Positions 51,773 to 61,144 of a stretch of DNA of 64,000 nt are shown here, piece by piece. Source of the stretch: Flavobacteriaceae bacterium UBA7684 (lineage in GTDB: Bacteria; Bacteroidota; Bacteroidia; Flavobacteriales; Flavobacteriaceae); contig DLGW01000016.1 of the NCBI GenBank assembly GCA_002482885.1, positions 11,111-75,110 on the forward strand, in the 5' to 3' direction. Position numbers and translations under genes: made by a program. The notes under the pieces were generated by a model, which worked only from the letters and a program-made list of their open reading frames with translations, did no database searches and was not told where the DNA came from. Every line of letters begins with the position of its first letter. Positions within the stretch are counted from its first letter, which is position 1.

Positions 51773-52003
51773 ATGAAAGCACTTTTTGAAGGAATTCAAT
51801 TTTTATTTGAAAATATCTTATTATTACCCTACAACTTTCTAAGAAGTTTAGAACTAGAATGTTGGAGTGGTGCTAATTTAGTAAATTGGATTTTTATGAT
51901 TGTTTGCGCTGCGGCTATTGTGTACTGGGTAAAACAATTAAAATCACACAAAGACAACAACGAAGAAAACCAAGATACTACTGCGCATTCTTTTTTATCC
52001 TAA
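51773..52003 (+). CDS. DUF6341 small membrane protein
   Basis: A protein of 76 residues: an N-terminal amphipathic part (MKALFEGIQFLFENILLLPYNFLRSLELE), one clear membrane helix (WIFMIVCAAAIVYWV) and a charged tail (HKDNNEENQD). It matches a small flavobacterial family (now DUF6341; older annotations wrongly call it uracil phosphoribosyltransferase). Usually beside purD and DUF6427 genes, as here. Its last 9 bp overlap purD on the other strand. Function unknown. Confidence 0.75.
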   Translation: MKALFEGIQFLFENILLLPYNFLRSLELECWSGANLVNWIFMIVCAAAIVYWVKQLKSHKDNNEENQDTTAHSFLS

Positions 52004-53269
52004 ATCGAATCCAATATCTTTTCTAAAATACATCTTATCAAAACATAATTTATTAATGTTTTGGTAAGATTTTTTTATGGCTTCTTGGTAATCATTCCCA
52101 TAGGACGTAACGGCAATTACGCGACCTCCGTTAGTAACTACTTTACCGTTAAATAAAGTTGTTCCCGCATGAAATACCAAAGAACCTTCTATATTTTCTA
52201 ATCCACTGATTTCTTTTCCTTTTTCGTAATCTTCTGGATATCCTCCCGAAACTACCATAATTGTGGTAGCTGCTCTTTCGTCAATTTCCAAACTGATGTT
52301 TTCTAAGTTTTGGGAACCTACCGCTTCAAAAATAGATACTAAATCAGTTTTGATTCGTGGTATTACCACTTCGGTTTCTGGATCTCCCATTCTTACATTG
52401 TATTCAATCACATAAGGATCGTTTCCTACTTTAATTAATCCAATAAATACAAATCCTTTATATTCTATTTGATCTTTTTTTAACCCTTGTATGGTTGGTA
52501 TTACAATTCTAGATTCTATTTTTTCCATAAAAACGGCATCTGCAAACGGAACGGGCGAAACCGCCCCCATACCTCCGGTATTTAATCCTGTATCTCCTTC
52601 GCCAATACGTTTGTAATCTTTAGCCGTTGGTAAAATTTTATAACTTTTACCATCGGTTAACACAAAACAACTCAATTCTATTCCGTCTAAAAACTCTTCA
52701 ATAACGACCTTTGAACTGGCTTGACCAAATTTGGCGTGTACCAACATGCTTCTTAGTTCTGTTTTGGCTTCTTCTAAATCAGAAATAATTAAAACGCCTT
52801 TACCCGCCGCTAATCCATCGGCTTTTAGCACATACGGAGATTTCATAGTTTCTAAAAAAGCACAACCTTCTTCTACTGTTTCCTTGGTAAATGAACCGTA
52901 TTGAGCGGTTGGAATATTATGTTTGATTAAAAATTGTTTAGCAAACTCTTTACTTCCTTCTAATTGAGCACCTAATTTGGATGGTCCAATCACCGGAATT
53001 TGACTTAACTGTGCGTCATTTTTAAAAAAATCATACACGCCGTTTACTAATGGATCTTCGGGACCTACGACTACTATTTGGATATTTTCAGTTAACACCA
53101 ATTGTTTTACCGCTTCAAAATCATTGGGATTGATATTCACATTACGAGCAATTCTGGCGGTTCCCGCGTTTCCTGGCGCTACAAATAACGTTGAACATTT
53201 GGGACTTTGCACCATTTTCCAAGCCAATGCATGTTCTCTTCCTCCTGATCCTAATAATAGTATATTCAT
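51995..53269 (-). CDS. purD: Phosphoribosylamine--glycine ligase (GARS)
   Basis: PurD makes glycinamide ribonucleotide, step two of purine synthesis. From ATG 53269 (MNILLLGSGGREHALAWKM) the product has 424 residues: N-domain, ATP-grasp domain with YVLKADGLAAGKGVLI, EEFLDGIELSCFVLTDGKS, GDTGLNTGGMGAVSP and VIEYNVRMGDPETEV, and the C-domain with VSGGYPEDYEKG. The in-frame ATG at 53296 adds nine residues that do not fit. A complete, normal enzyme. Confidence 0.97.
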   Translation of the reverse strand: MNILLLGSGGREHALAWKMVQSPKCSTLFVAPGNAGTARIARNVNINPNDFEAVKQLVLTENIQIVVVGPEDPLVNGVYDFFKNDAQLSQIPVIGPSKLGAQLEGSKEFAKQFLIKHNIPTAQYGSFTKETVEEGCAFLETMKSPYVLKADGLAAGKGVLIISDLEEAKTELRSMLVHAKFGQASSKVVIEEFLDGIELSCFVLTDGKSYKILPTAKDYKRIGEGDTGLNTGGMGAVSPVPFADAVFMEKIESRIVIPTIQGLKKDQIEYKGFVFIGLIKVGNDPYVIEYNVRMGDPETEVVIPRIKTDLVSIFEAVGSQNLENISLEIDERAATTIMVVSGGYPEDYEKGKEISGLENIEGSLVFHAGTTLFNGKVVTNGGRVIAVTSYGNDYQEAIKKSYQNINKLCFDKMYFRKDIGFDLG

Positions 53270-53293
53270 TTGATATGATGTTTTTAATGCTAG

Positions 53294-53301
53294 CAAAAAT
53301 A
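53294..53301 (-). promoter_or_regulatory. Candidate -7 box for purD
   Basis: The minus strand reads TATTTTTG, 25 bp before the ATG at 53269, which supports that start over 53296. No -33 partner is evident. Confidence 0.42.
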
Positions 53302-53329
53302 ATAATATAAAAGTAATGGTTTAAAAAAC

Positions 53330-53359
53330 TTTGAGGTTTGTAGTTGTTTATTATTTTTG
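53330..53359 (+). promoter_or_regulatory. Promoter of the CapK-like gene
   Basis: TTTG (53330-53333), 18 bp, TATTTTTG (53352-53359): both elements of the Bacteroidota promoter at normal spacing, 20 bp before ATG 53379. Confidence 0.6.
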
Positions 53360-53378
53360 AGGAAACTAATTCTTAACC

Positions 53379-54689
53379 GTGTTTAAACTTTTTGACTTTT
53401 CTTTACGCGTAAGTGGCTTTCCTATGAAGAAGGCACAACAGGAATTTAAAGCCATTTTAGATATCCCTGAACAGGAATTTAAAAATCATTTAGAATCCAA
53501 AAAACAAGAAATTGTCAACTTTCATTTAAAGAATAACCCGTTTTATCAATCTTTAGTTGGAGACACTCACTTTAAAGATTGGAATAACTTACCTGTTTTA
53601 ACTAAAAAAGACCTTCAAAAGCCTTTATCGGACAGGCTTTCTGTTGGATATTCCCCAAAAAATATATTTGTAAATAAAACCTCTGGTTCTAGTGGAGATC
53701 CTTTTGTTTTTGCCAAAGACAAACCTGCACATGCGCTTACTTGGGCATCTATTATTTATAGATTTGGTTGGTATGGTATTAATTTTAACTCATCGTATCA
53801 AGCCAGATTTTATGGTATTCCCTTAGATTTTATTGGTTATCAAAAAGAACGTTTGAAAGACTTTTTAGGACAACGCTACAGATTCCCGATTTTTAATTTA
53901 TCGGATGAATTTTTAGAAACGGTTTTGATTCATTTTAAAAAGAGAAAATTTGAATACATTAACGGATACACTAGTTCTATTGTTTTGTTTGCCAAATTTT
54001 TAGAGAAGAAAAACATTAAATTGATTGACATCTGCCCAACTTTAAGAGTTTGCATGGTTACTTCTGAAATGTTGTTTGACGACGATAAATTATTGATGGA
54101 AACCCAATTTGGAATTCCTGTGGTAAACGAATATGGTGCTTCGGAATTGGACTTAATTGCTTTTCAAAACACAAATGATGAATGGCAAGTAAATGCAGAA
54201 ACCTTATTTGTAGAAATTTTAGATGAAAAAAATCAACCTGTACCATACGGCACTGAAGGAAAGGTGGTAATTACTTCATTATTTAATAAAGCGCATCCTT
54301 TTATCAGATACGAAATTGGAGATATGGGTGTTTTAGATGAAAAAAGCACGCTTAAAAAACCCATCTTAAAAAAATTAATTGGTAGAACTAATGATGTGGC
54401 TCTTTTACCCAGCGGAAAAAAAGCGCCTGGTTTAACCTTTTATTATATTACTAAAAGTATTATTCAAGATGATGGAAACGTAAAAGAATTCATCATAAAA
54501 CAAACTAAAATAGATACTTTTGAAATTGAATATGTTAGTCAAACTATTCTAAATACAGAACAAATCAAAGAAATTGAAAAAGCGGTAGAAAAATATTTAG
54601 AACCTGGTTTAACTTTTACTTATCATCAAAAAAAATCCTTAGAAAGAACCTCAAGAGGAAAGTTGAAACAGTTTCAGAACAATCTCTAA
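53379..54689 (+). CDS. CapK/phenylacetate-CoA ligase-like adenylate-forming protein
   Basis: A protein of 436 residues of the ANL acyl-adenylate type: NKTSGSSGDPFVFAKD (phosphate-loop-like, about 100-115), NEYGASELDLIAFQN (acyl-AMP motif), RYEIGDMGVLDE and a hinge followed by a C-terminal lid ending RTSRGKLKQF. CapK relatives are common in capsule loci. They may attach an acyl or amino acid group, but the exact reaction is not established. It lies at the edge of the polysaccharide cluster, on the opposite strand, with its stop overlapping the convergent GT2 gene by 4 bp. Confidence 0.88.
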   Translation: MFKLFDFSLRVSGFPMKKAQQEFKAILDIPEQEFKNHLESKKQEIVNFHLKNNPFYQSLVGDTHFKDWNNLPVLTKKDLQKPLSDRLSVGYSPKNIFVNKTSGSSGDPFVFAKDKPAHALTWASIIYRFGWYGINFNSSYQARFYGIPLDFIGYQKERLKDFLGQRYRFPIFNLSDEFLETVLIHFKKRKFEYINGYTSSIVLFAKFLEKKNIKLIDICPTLRVCMVTSEMLFDDDKLLMETQFGIPVVNEYGASELDLIAFQNTNDEWQVNAETLFVEILDEKNQPVPYGTEGKVVITSLFNKAHPFIRYEIGDMGVLDEKSTLKKPILKKLIGRTNDVALLPSGKKAPGLTFYYITKSIIQDDGNVKEFIIKQTKIDTFEIEYVSQTILNTEQIKEIEKAVEKYLEPGLTFTYHQKKSLERTSRGKLKQFQNNL

Positions 54690-55438
54690 TTTCTATACTT
54701 TACATATCCATTATACATCCAGCACAACATGATGTAAATTGACATAAAAAAACCTAACTTTTCGTATTTGTAATAAAATTCCCATTGATATTTTAATAAC
54801 GCTAATTTATTTCTTGAAAGAGAATTTTTTCTAATTCTATATATTGCCTGTGTTTCTTGAATTCCGTATGCGTAAGGAATTTCTTTTAAGTATTGTAGCC
54901 ACAAGCCCATATCTTGCCTTTTTTTAATTAAAGGCATATTCTTTTTACCCAATTGACTTACATCTATAAACGCAGTTAAACAACTAATAGAATTAGTTTT
55001 TAGTATGTCTAGATAATTAACTTTTTGAGGAACAATAAAATCAGAATACACGAAATTTAATTCTTCATCTGACCTTTTATAGGAAGAAAAAACAAAAGGA
55101 ATATTTACTTCTTTTATCGTTTTAATACTGTTTTCAATAAATGTTGGAAACCATATATCATCAGCATCTAAAAAGGTCATAAAATCTCCTTTAGCATTTT
55201 CAATCCCTTTATTTCTAGCCAATCCAGGCCCTGAATTTTTATCTAGTTTAAACCATTTTATTCTGGAATCAACTTCAGATTTCTCTTTAACAATAGCCAA
55301 CGTTTCATCTGTAGAGCAATCATCTACAATCAACATTTCCCAATTAGAATAGGTTTGATTTTGAACAGATTGTATGGTTTCGGCTATATATTTTGCAGAA
55401 TTATAGGTTGGAGTAATTATAGAAACTAATTTATTCAT
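54686..55438 (-). CDS. Family 2 glycosyltransferase
   Basis: A cytosolic GT-A enzyme of 250 residues: the start VSIITPTYNSAKYIAETIQSVQNQTYSNWEMLIVDDCSTDET, the DxD-equivalent TFLDADDIWFPTFI (about 90-103) and MGLWLQYLKEIPYAYGIQE. It probably adds one sugar to the lipid-linked repeat unit of the capsule or exopolysaccharide. A C-terminal hydrophobic stretch (FFMSIYIMLCWMYNGYV) may touch the membrane. It overlaps the sugar transferase gene by 1 bp (TAATG), so it is translationally coupled. Confidence 0.9.
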   Translation of the reverse strand: MNKLVSIITPTYNSAKYIAETIQSVQNQTYSNWEMLIVDDCSTDETLAIVKEKSEVDSRIKWFKLDKNSGPGLARNKGIENAKGDFMTFLDADDIWFPTFIENSIKTIKEVNIPFVFSSYKRSDEELNFVYSDFIVPQKVNYLDILKTNSISCLTAFIDVSQLGKKNMPLIKKRQDMGLWLQYLKEIPYAYGIQETQAIYRIRKNSLSRNKLALLKYQWEFYYKYEKLGFFMSIYIMLCWMYNGYVKYRN

Positions 55439-56790
55439 TAGTAGGCTTTTTCTTCTCCTTTAATTGCGTTTAAAATAGTCATAAGTATAATTTTAATATC
55501 CAATAACAAGGACCAATTTTCAAGGTAAAAGATATCGTACTTAACTCTATTAATGATGTCTTCATGACTTTCGATCTCCCCTCTATAGCCATTAGTCTGT
55601 GCTAGACCTGTGATTCCTGGTTTAATAAAATGTCTAACCATAAATTTATCTACACTTCTGGCATACATTTCTGTATGACTAACCATATGTGGTCTGGGGC
55701 CAACCACAGACATATTGCCAATTAACACATTAAAAAACTGAGGCAACTCATCTATACTGGTTTTTCGAATAAATTTCCCAACTTTGGTTATTCTTGGATC
55801 GTTCTTAGAAACTTGCTCTAAATCAGCAACCTCATTTGGCCTCATGGATCTAAACTTATAACAATTAAATTCTAAATAATTTAACCCATTGCGTTTTTGT
55901 TTAAAAAAAACAGACCCGTTGGATTCTATCTTAATTAAAATAGCTAATAGCGGTGTTAACCAAGAAAGTACACTGAGAATTACTATAGATGAAAAAATAA
56001 GATCAAAAATTCTTTTCACAATCTTATTTGCCGTATTATCAAGAGGAATGTGCCTAAGTGAGATGATTGGAATGTATCCATAATATTCATAAACGATATT
56101 TCTAGACAGCACTTCTTTAGAACTTGGCAGAAATTTTAAAATTTTTAAATTATTATCCGAAAAATCAATAAAGCGATTAACTAGTGTATGGCTTATTTCA
56201 GACAAAGAACAATACACTTCATCAATATTATTATTTAAAACAAAATCGAAACAATTTTCAATCTGATCTTTTTTATTTCCCTTTAAATTAAATACTTTAA
56301 TTAATTTATACCCATAGTCTTGATTTTCATTAAAAAAATCAGCTAATTGAATTGCATTTTTATCTTCTCCAACAATAACAACCCTTCTAAAGTTTCCACC
56401 AAAAACTACTCTAAAACGTTTTAAAAAATAGTAAACAAATAATTTTGCTCCAGAAATTAAAAAAACTGAAATTGTTGTAAACTGAAACATTAATGATGGT
56501 TCAGAAAACTCAAATAACAATCCTAAATACGCAAAATTGACAATTACAAATAAAACATATTGCTTTAATATCTTACTTAAAATTTCTATTGCTTTGGTGT
56601 ATCTGTAAACCTCATAAAACCCTACATTCCATGCAATAATTAACCAAGAAGCAGAAACAAACAGATAATAATTTAAAACATTTAAATTATTCAACAATAT
56701 TATATAGACCAAGACATTGATGATTACAATATCTAAGACATAAGAAAAAGGTCTTATATAAGCGGAATATCTGCCTGTAGTATTTTTCAC
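55438..56790 (-). CDS. Initiating polyprenyl-phosphate sugar phosphotransferase
   Basis: A membrane protein of 450 residues: four or five N-terminal helices, a nucleotide-binding-like CoA_binding_3 domain (about 130-250, FRRVVIVGEDKNAIQLADFF), one further helix and the catalytic bacterial sugar transferase domain (about 262-450). The latter has KRIFDLIFSS, FKQKRNGLNYLEFNCYKFRSM, DPRITKVGKFIRKTSIDELPQ and VGPRPHMVSH. It starts repeat-unit assembly by placing a sugar-1-phosphate on undecaprenyl phosphate (WcaJ/WbaP type). It overlaps its neighbours by 1 bp on each side. Confidence 0.93.
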   Translation of the reverse strand: MKNTTGRYSAYIRPFSYVLDIVIINVLVYIILLNNLNVLNYYLFVSASWLIIAWNVGFYEVYRYTKAIEILSKILKQYVLFVIVNFAYLGLLFEFSEPSLMFQFTTISVFLISGAKLFVYYFLKRFRVVFGGNFRRVVIVGEDKNAIQLADFFNENQDYGYKLIKVFNLKGNKKDQIENCFDFVLNNNIDEVYCSLSEISHTLVNRFIDFSDNNLKILKFLPSSKEVLSRNIVYEYYGYIPIISLRHIPLDNTANKIVKRIFDLIFSSIVILSVLSWLTPLLAILIKIESNGSVFFKQKRNGLNYLEFNCYKFRSMRPNEVADLEQVSKNDPRITKVGKFIRKTSIDELPQFFNVLIGNMSVVGPRPHMVSHTEMYARSVDKFMVRHFIKPGITGLAQTNGYRGEIESHEDIINRVKYDIFYLENWSLLLDIKIILMTILNAIKGEEKAY

Positions 56791-57773
56791 TAAAAAATAT
56801 ATTTTGAAAAATCTTTATGCTCTTCTCTTAATAATTCTTCAGAAGACAAGGTTTTAAAATAGTCAAAAGTTAACTTCATACCCTCTTCACGAGAAACCTT
56901 AGGTTCCCATCCTAAAATGGCTTTTGCTTTTGAAATATTAGGCTGACGTTGCATAGGGTCATCCTGTGGCAAAGGCATGTAGATGATTTTTTGTGTGGTT
57001 CCTGTTAATTTAATAATTTCTTCCGCAAACTGTTTTATGGTGATCTCGTGGGGATTGCCAATATTTACCGGGGAAGAGTAATCCGAATGTAACAATCTAA
57101 AAATCCCTTCTACTTGATCATCTACATAACAAAAAGAACGGGTTTGAGAACCATCTCCAAAAATAGTCAAATCTTCTCCGCGCAAAGCTTGTCCCATAAA
57201 TGCAGGAATTACTCTACCATCGTTTAAGCGCATTCTTGGCCCGTACGTATTAAAAATTCGTACGATTCTGGTTTCAACCCCATGAAAAGTATGATACGCC
57301 ATAGTAATGGATTCTTGAAAACGCTTGGCTTCATCATAAACACCTCTAGGTCCAATCGTATTTACATTGCCATAATATTCTTCGGTTTGTGGGTGAACCA
57401 AAGGATCTCCGTAAACTTCAGAAGTAGAGGCTATTAAAATTCTGGCTTTTTTAACTCTAGCTAATCCCAACAAATTATGCGTACCTAACGAACCTACTTT
57501 TAAGGTTTGAATAGGTATTTTTAAATAATCGATAGGACTGGCTGGCGATGCAAAATGAAGGATATAATCAAGTTCGCCTGGTATGTGTACAAACTTAGTG
57601 ACATCGTGGTGATAAAACTCAAACTGTTCTAATTTGAATAAGTGGGCGATGTTTTTTAAATCTCCTGTAATTAGGTTATCCATCCCAATCACATGATAAC
57701 CTTCTTTAATAAATCGGTCACACAAATGAGACCCTAAAAACCCTGCAGCACCTGTAATTAATATTCTTTTCAT
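56790..57773 (-). CDS. UDP-glucuronate decarboxylase (UDP-xylose synthase) SDR enzyme
   Basis: A cytosolic extended SDR of 327 residues: GAAGFLGSHLCDRF (NAD loop), SEVYGDPLVHPQTEEYYGNVNTIGPRGVYDEAKR with the YxxxK pair, and RIFNTYGPRM. The PQTEEYYGNVN-GPR pattern is typical of UXS, which converts UDP-glucuronate to UDP-xylose. It probably provides the donor for a xylose residue in this cluster. No UDP-glucose dehydrogenase is in view, so UDP-glucuronate must be made elsewhere. First of the three-gene unit UXS-sugar transferase-GT2. Confidence 0.92.
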   Translation of the reverse strand: MKRILITGAAGFLGSHLCDRFIKEGYHVIGMDNLITGDLKNIAHLFKLEQFEFYHHDVTKFVHIPGELDYILHFASPASPIDYLKIPIQTLKVGSLGTHNLLGLARVKKARILIASTSEVYGDPLVHPQTEEYYGNVNTIGPRGVYDEAKRFQESITMAYHTFHGVETRIVRIFNTYGPRMRLNDGRVIPAFMGQALRGEDLTIFGDGSQTRSFCYVDDQVEGIFRLLHSDYSSPVNIGNPHEITIKQFAEEIIKLTGTTQKIIYMPLPQDDPMQRQPNISKAKAILGWEPKVSREEGMKLTFDYFKTLSSEELLREEHKDFSKYIF

Positions 57774-57855
57774 TTAAACGAATATAATGAATAATTTGAA
57801 TTAAGTAAGCAATATAAAAACACAACTCTATGTTGCATTCAAAAAATGATTCTGT

Positions 57856-57885
57856 CAAAAATAAGCTTATCATTAATACTGCAAA
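57856..57885 (-). promoter_or_regulatory. Promoter of the UXS-sugar transferase-GT2 unit
   Basis: On the minus strand TTTG (57882-57885), 18 bp, TATTTTTG (57856-57863), 83 bp before the UXS ATG. The 57774-57915 gap holds nothing else recognisable. Confidence 0.6.
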
Positions 57886-57915
57886 AGCAATATGTGAAAA
57901 ATTTGCACAAGAAAA

Positions 57916-58641
57916 TTAAATCTTTTCTAACACAAAAACATTGTTAAAATAAGCTGTTTGATCCTTAGGAAGCACAAAACTAAAAACAACACCAGAAGCG
58001 TTGATTATAAATATAATAGGAAACAAAATTAAATGCCTTAACATTTTATTTTGAGGTAAGATGTTTTTAAAATAATTTAAAATAAACTGAAAAATTACCT
58101 GAACATAATTTCCGCTTTTTTCATGTTTTATAACTTTAAATCCGTGTTTTTTGTATAAAAATTCAAGAGCAGGAGTGGTGTACCTAGCATAATCGTAAGG
58201 CATTTCATGTTCTTCCCACATAAAAGGAGTGGTTATTAAAGCCTTACCCCCTGTTTTCAATACCCGATTGAATTCTGCTAATAATTCCTCAATATTAAAC
58301 ACATGCTCCAATACTTCCGTACACAATAAGGAATCAAATCGCCCATCTTCAAAAGGAATCGTCTTGCCATTATAAAAAACATCTACATATTGTTGTCTAT
58401 CTTCTCTTCCTTCAATTTTTAAATCAACACCTATATATTCTTCAACATGACTAAAAAGAGATTTATAAGGTTTAGTTCCGCATCCAAAATCTAATAGTGA
58501 TTTATTCAAACAATGAGCATTATTTTTAATAGATGCAAGGATTGATTTACGAATTAAAAAGTTATGATTAATAAAAAACCCTATAACGCTTGGGAAAAAT
58601 TTTTCATTATCAATTGTCTTTGCGAGTAATTTTTTATTCAT
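57916..58641 (-). CDS. Class I SAM-dependent methyltransferase
   Basis: A protein of 241 residues with SAM motif I LLDFGCGTKPYKSLF (about 48-62), YIGVDLKIEG and LCTEVLEHVFNIEELLAEFNRVLKTGGKALITTPFMWEEHEMPYDYARY, which fits the Methyltransf_11 group. A C-terminal hydrophobic pair (MLRHLILFPIIFIINASGVVFSFV) suggests membrane contact. It probably methylates a sugar or lipid carrier-linked glycan. It overlaps the GT4 gene by 8 bp and is the last gene of that unit. Confidence 0.87.
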   Translation of the reverse strand: MNKKLLAKTIDNEKFFPSVIGFFINHNFLIRKSILASIKNNAHCLNKSLLDFGCGTKPYKSLFSHVEEYIGVDLKIEGREDRQQYVDVFYNGKTIPFEDGRFDSLLCTEVLEHVFNIEELLAEFNRVLKTGGKALITTPFMWEEHEMPYDYARYTTPALEFLYKKHGFKVIKHEKSGNYVQVIFQFILNYFKNILPQNKMLRHLILFPIIFIINASGVVFSFVLPKDQTAYFNNVFVLEKI

Positions 58642-59788
58642 TTATTTTTACTGATTGTGAATCTGAATATGCTCTGTAAATAGACTCTAATTTTAAAATG
58701 TTCTTTACCATATCATATTCTTCTAAAAAAATTCGATATGCGTTATCTGAGAAGGCATGTCTTAAATCTTCATCATTAAGTAATCTTAATATTTTTTCTT
58801 TATATTCTTCTACATGATCACCGCTAATCACATAGCCATTAACTCCATCTTGAATCAAATCTCTATTGCCATCACAATCGGACACCACACAAGGTTTGGA
58901 CAAAGCCAAGCTTTCAATTACAGAATAAGGCAAACCTTCATACCTAGCTGTTGATATATAAAGCAATGAATTCTTAATGATGTGAAATACATCTGAACGC
59001 TCTGTCCAATCTAGTAATGTCACATCATTTTGCATATTTAACTCTTTAATCAGATTTTTCACCGATTCTAACTGACCCATATGATGCCCTACCCCCATAA
59101 CAACTAAATGGGTTTTCTGAACTTGATTCAACTCATGAAAAACCCTTATCATTAATTCTATATTTTTTTGGTATGATGGTCTTCCTACGGTACAAATATA
59201 TTGATCAGGCCATGTTTTTTTTATGATTAAAGATTCCGATGGCACTACTGCTTTGATGGAATTATTAAAAAGTAAAACTTGATTTTTTTTATAATTAACC
59301 TCAGTAATTGCCCTCACTTTCTCAGAATTAGAGGACGCTAAAATGAAAGTGTTTTTAAACGACAATAATCTTTCTATTCCAAGGAAGACAAATCTTTTAA
59401 AACGATTATCAGTGCTTAAATAAGAAAAAGCTTGTGGGGTATACAACACATTTATTCCCAATAATTTACCAACGATTCTTCCTACCACCCCTCCCTTTGC
59501 ACTATGAGCATGAATAACATTTGGTTTCTCTTTTTTTAAAATCAAATAGGTTTGATAGAGAGATTTTAAATCATTTAAAAAAGAGATATCTCTAGAGATT
59601 GCAGTATTATAATGTTTTATTTTTTGCCCTTTATTATCTAAAAATACTCTATCTGTGTCTACCATTCCATGAACGACAACATTTTCAAATTCATCAGAAT
59701 TAATATTTTCTAATATAAGTCTAAGGGAGACATCAACCCCTCCCACACTGTGTAAAACATGTAATACTTTAATCTTCTTCTTTTCCAT
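58634..59788 (-). CDS. Family 4 glycosyltransferase
   Basis: A GT-B enzyme of 384 residues: N-domain start IKVLHVLHSVGGVDVSLRLIL and IHAHSAKGGVVGRIVGK; C-domain VGRPSYQKNIELMIRVFHELN and the EX7E motif ARYEGLPYSVIESLALSKPCVVSD. It resembles the WsaF/PimB-like glycosyltransferases of capsule loci. The sugar is unknown. It overlaps the membrane protein gene upstream by 20 bp and the methyltransferase by 8 bp. Confidence 0.9.
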   Translation of the reverse strand: MEKKKIKVLHVLHSVGGVDVSLRLILENINSDEFENVVVHGMVDTDRVFLDNKGQKIKHYNTAISRDISFLNDLKSLYQTYLILKKEKPNVIHAHSAKGGVVGRIVGKLLGINVLYTPQAFSYLSTDNRFKRFVFLGIERLLSFKNTFILASSNSEKVRAITEVNYKKNQVLLFNNSIKAVVPSESLIIKKTWPDQYICTVGRPSYQKNIELMIRVFHELNQVQKTHLVVMGVGHHMGQLESVKNLIKELNMQNDVTLLDWTERSDVFHIIKNSLLYISTARYEGLPYSVIESLALSKPCVVSDCDGNRDLIQDGVNGYVISGDHVEEYKEKILRLLNDEDLRHAFSDNAYRIFLEEYDMVKNILKLESIYRAYSDSQSVKINE

Positions 59789-60962
59789 TATACAAATTAA
59801 TTATTATTGAAAAAAGCATCGTACCAAATTGTCTATGAAGTACATTTTCTACCATAAACATTATAAAAAAAGTAATAAATATACCTATTGCAAAATAGTT
59901 GTTTTTGTTGAGGTAAATAGCCCACACAAAAAATCCTGCGACAAGCAATACTGCAACTATACCACCTACTAAATAAAAATCCAAATACTGATTGTGTGTA
60001 TTATACTTGCGTTCCAAAAAAGCATTCCTCTTAAAAGAATCTTTTATGGTTGTGGTGTAACAGTCGACCATCTCTTCTTTATTTTTTTTATATGAAGATG
60101 TTCCAAATAATTTAGAAAATTCAACCCCTTGACTTAATTGGTAAGCACAACTCCAAATTATCACTCTAGGTTCAGAATCTTTAAACTTATTTATGGATTG
60201 TTCTAAAGATTGATCAATAAAAAATCTATTTCTAAGATTATCGTTTAGATAAAATACAGAAACGATGAAACACAAAACTCCTAAAAAAAATCCAACTTTT
60301 AAGGTCTTAGTTAATCCAGAATAACCAAACACATATACAATAGCTAATATTATTAATATAAGCAGTGAAATTCTTATAGAAATAAAGACAATAAAAAATA
60401 AAGACAATAGGGTTGTAAAAAGTAAAATGAAATTATACTTTGGAAAGCATTTTGCTTTTAATAAGTCTAATGATAATAAAATGGAAATTACACTCATTAA
60501 TCCCAAATAAGGTCGTTCTACAACTAACACCTTATTTAGGACCCAAACATCATTAAAGGGAAGATACCTACACTCTAAATAAAACTGGATTATTAAAAAA
60601 ACATTGATTAAAATCAGTAGAACGTTAGTAAAAACTACAGTCGTTTTTACCCAAATCAAAGAATCTAATTTTTTAAAAAATATAGGAGTCAATAAAATAT
60701 AAAAAAACAAGCTATACTGCTTATAATCCTCAATTATTTGATTGGTCAATGTAGCTTTTGTAAGTAAATATAAAACCAATAAAAATAGTACTATAAAAGA
60801 AGGATTTACAAGTCTAGTAAAGGAAGTTTTTTTTAAAGAAAATACAACTAATAAAACAAATAGAACATTGGCAATACCATAAAAAAAAGGCATCGTTAAT
60901 ATTAAAAACATCAATAGATATTCAATATAATTAACCCTGTAAAAAGCACTATTAAACTGCAT
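59769..60962 (-). CDS. O-antigen ligase/polymerase-like membrane protein
   Basis: A protein of 397 residues with about ten to eleven hydrophobic helices and one large extracytoplasmic loop (about 240-310). That loop leads into NTHNQYLDFYLVGG, the HNxYL motif of the WaaL/Wzy_C family. It is a candidate for Wzy polymerase of this cluster, or a ligase. First gene of the unit with GT4 and methyltransferase, behind a well-formed promoter. AT-rich, like the rest of the cluster. Confidence 0.8.
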   Translation of the reverse strand: MQFNSAFYRVNYIEYLLMFLILTMPFFYGIANVLFVLLVVFSLKKTSFTRLVNPSFIVLFLLVLYLLTKATLTNQIIEDYKQYSLFFYILLTPIFFKKLDSLIWVKTTVVFTNVLLILINVFLIIQFYLECRYLPFNDVWVLNKVLVVERPYLGLMSVISILLSLDLLKAKCFPKYNFILLFTTLLSLFFIVFISIRISLLILIILAIVYVFGYSGLTKTLKVGFFLGVLCFIVSVFYLNDNLRNRFFIDQSLEQSINKFKDSEPRVIIWSCAYQLSQGVEFSKLFGTSSYKKNKEEMVDCYTTTIKDSFKRNAFLERKYNTHNQYLDFYLVGGIVAVLLVAGFFVWAIYLNKNNYFAIGIFITFFIMFMVENVLHRQFGTMLFSIIINLYNGKEED

Positions 60963-61023
60963 TGCTATTATTAATAATTTATACGAAAAGCCTGTTAATC
61001 TTATTTAAACAAGCACCTCCTGC

Positions 61024-61054
61024 CAAATGTATAAACAATTCACTTACAAGCAAA
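61024..61054 (-). promoter_or_regulatory. Promoter of the Wzy-like-GT4-methyltransferase unit
   Basis: On the minus strand TTTG (61051-61054), 19 bp, TACATTTG (61024-61031): a full consensus at ideal spacing, about 62 bp before ATG 60962. The rest of 60963-61144 shows no gene. Confidence 0.68.
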
Positions 61055-61144
61055 GGATTAAATATCAACATTCATAGACAACCAGAATCATTGGTCATTA
61101 TCGTTATTTCACAAAAAAACATTTGTTAATGGAAATTAAAAAAC

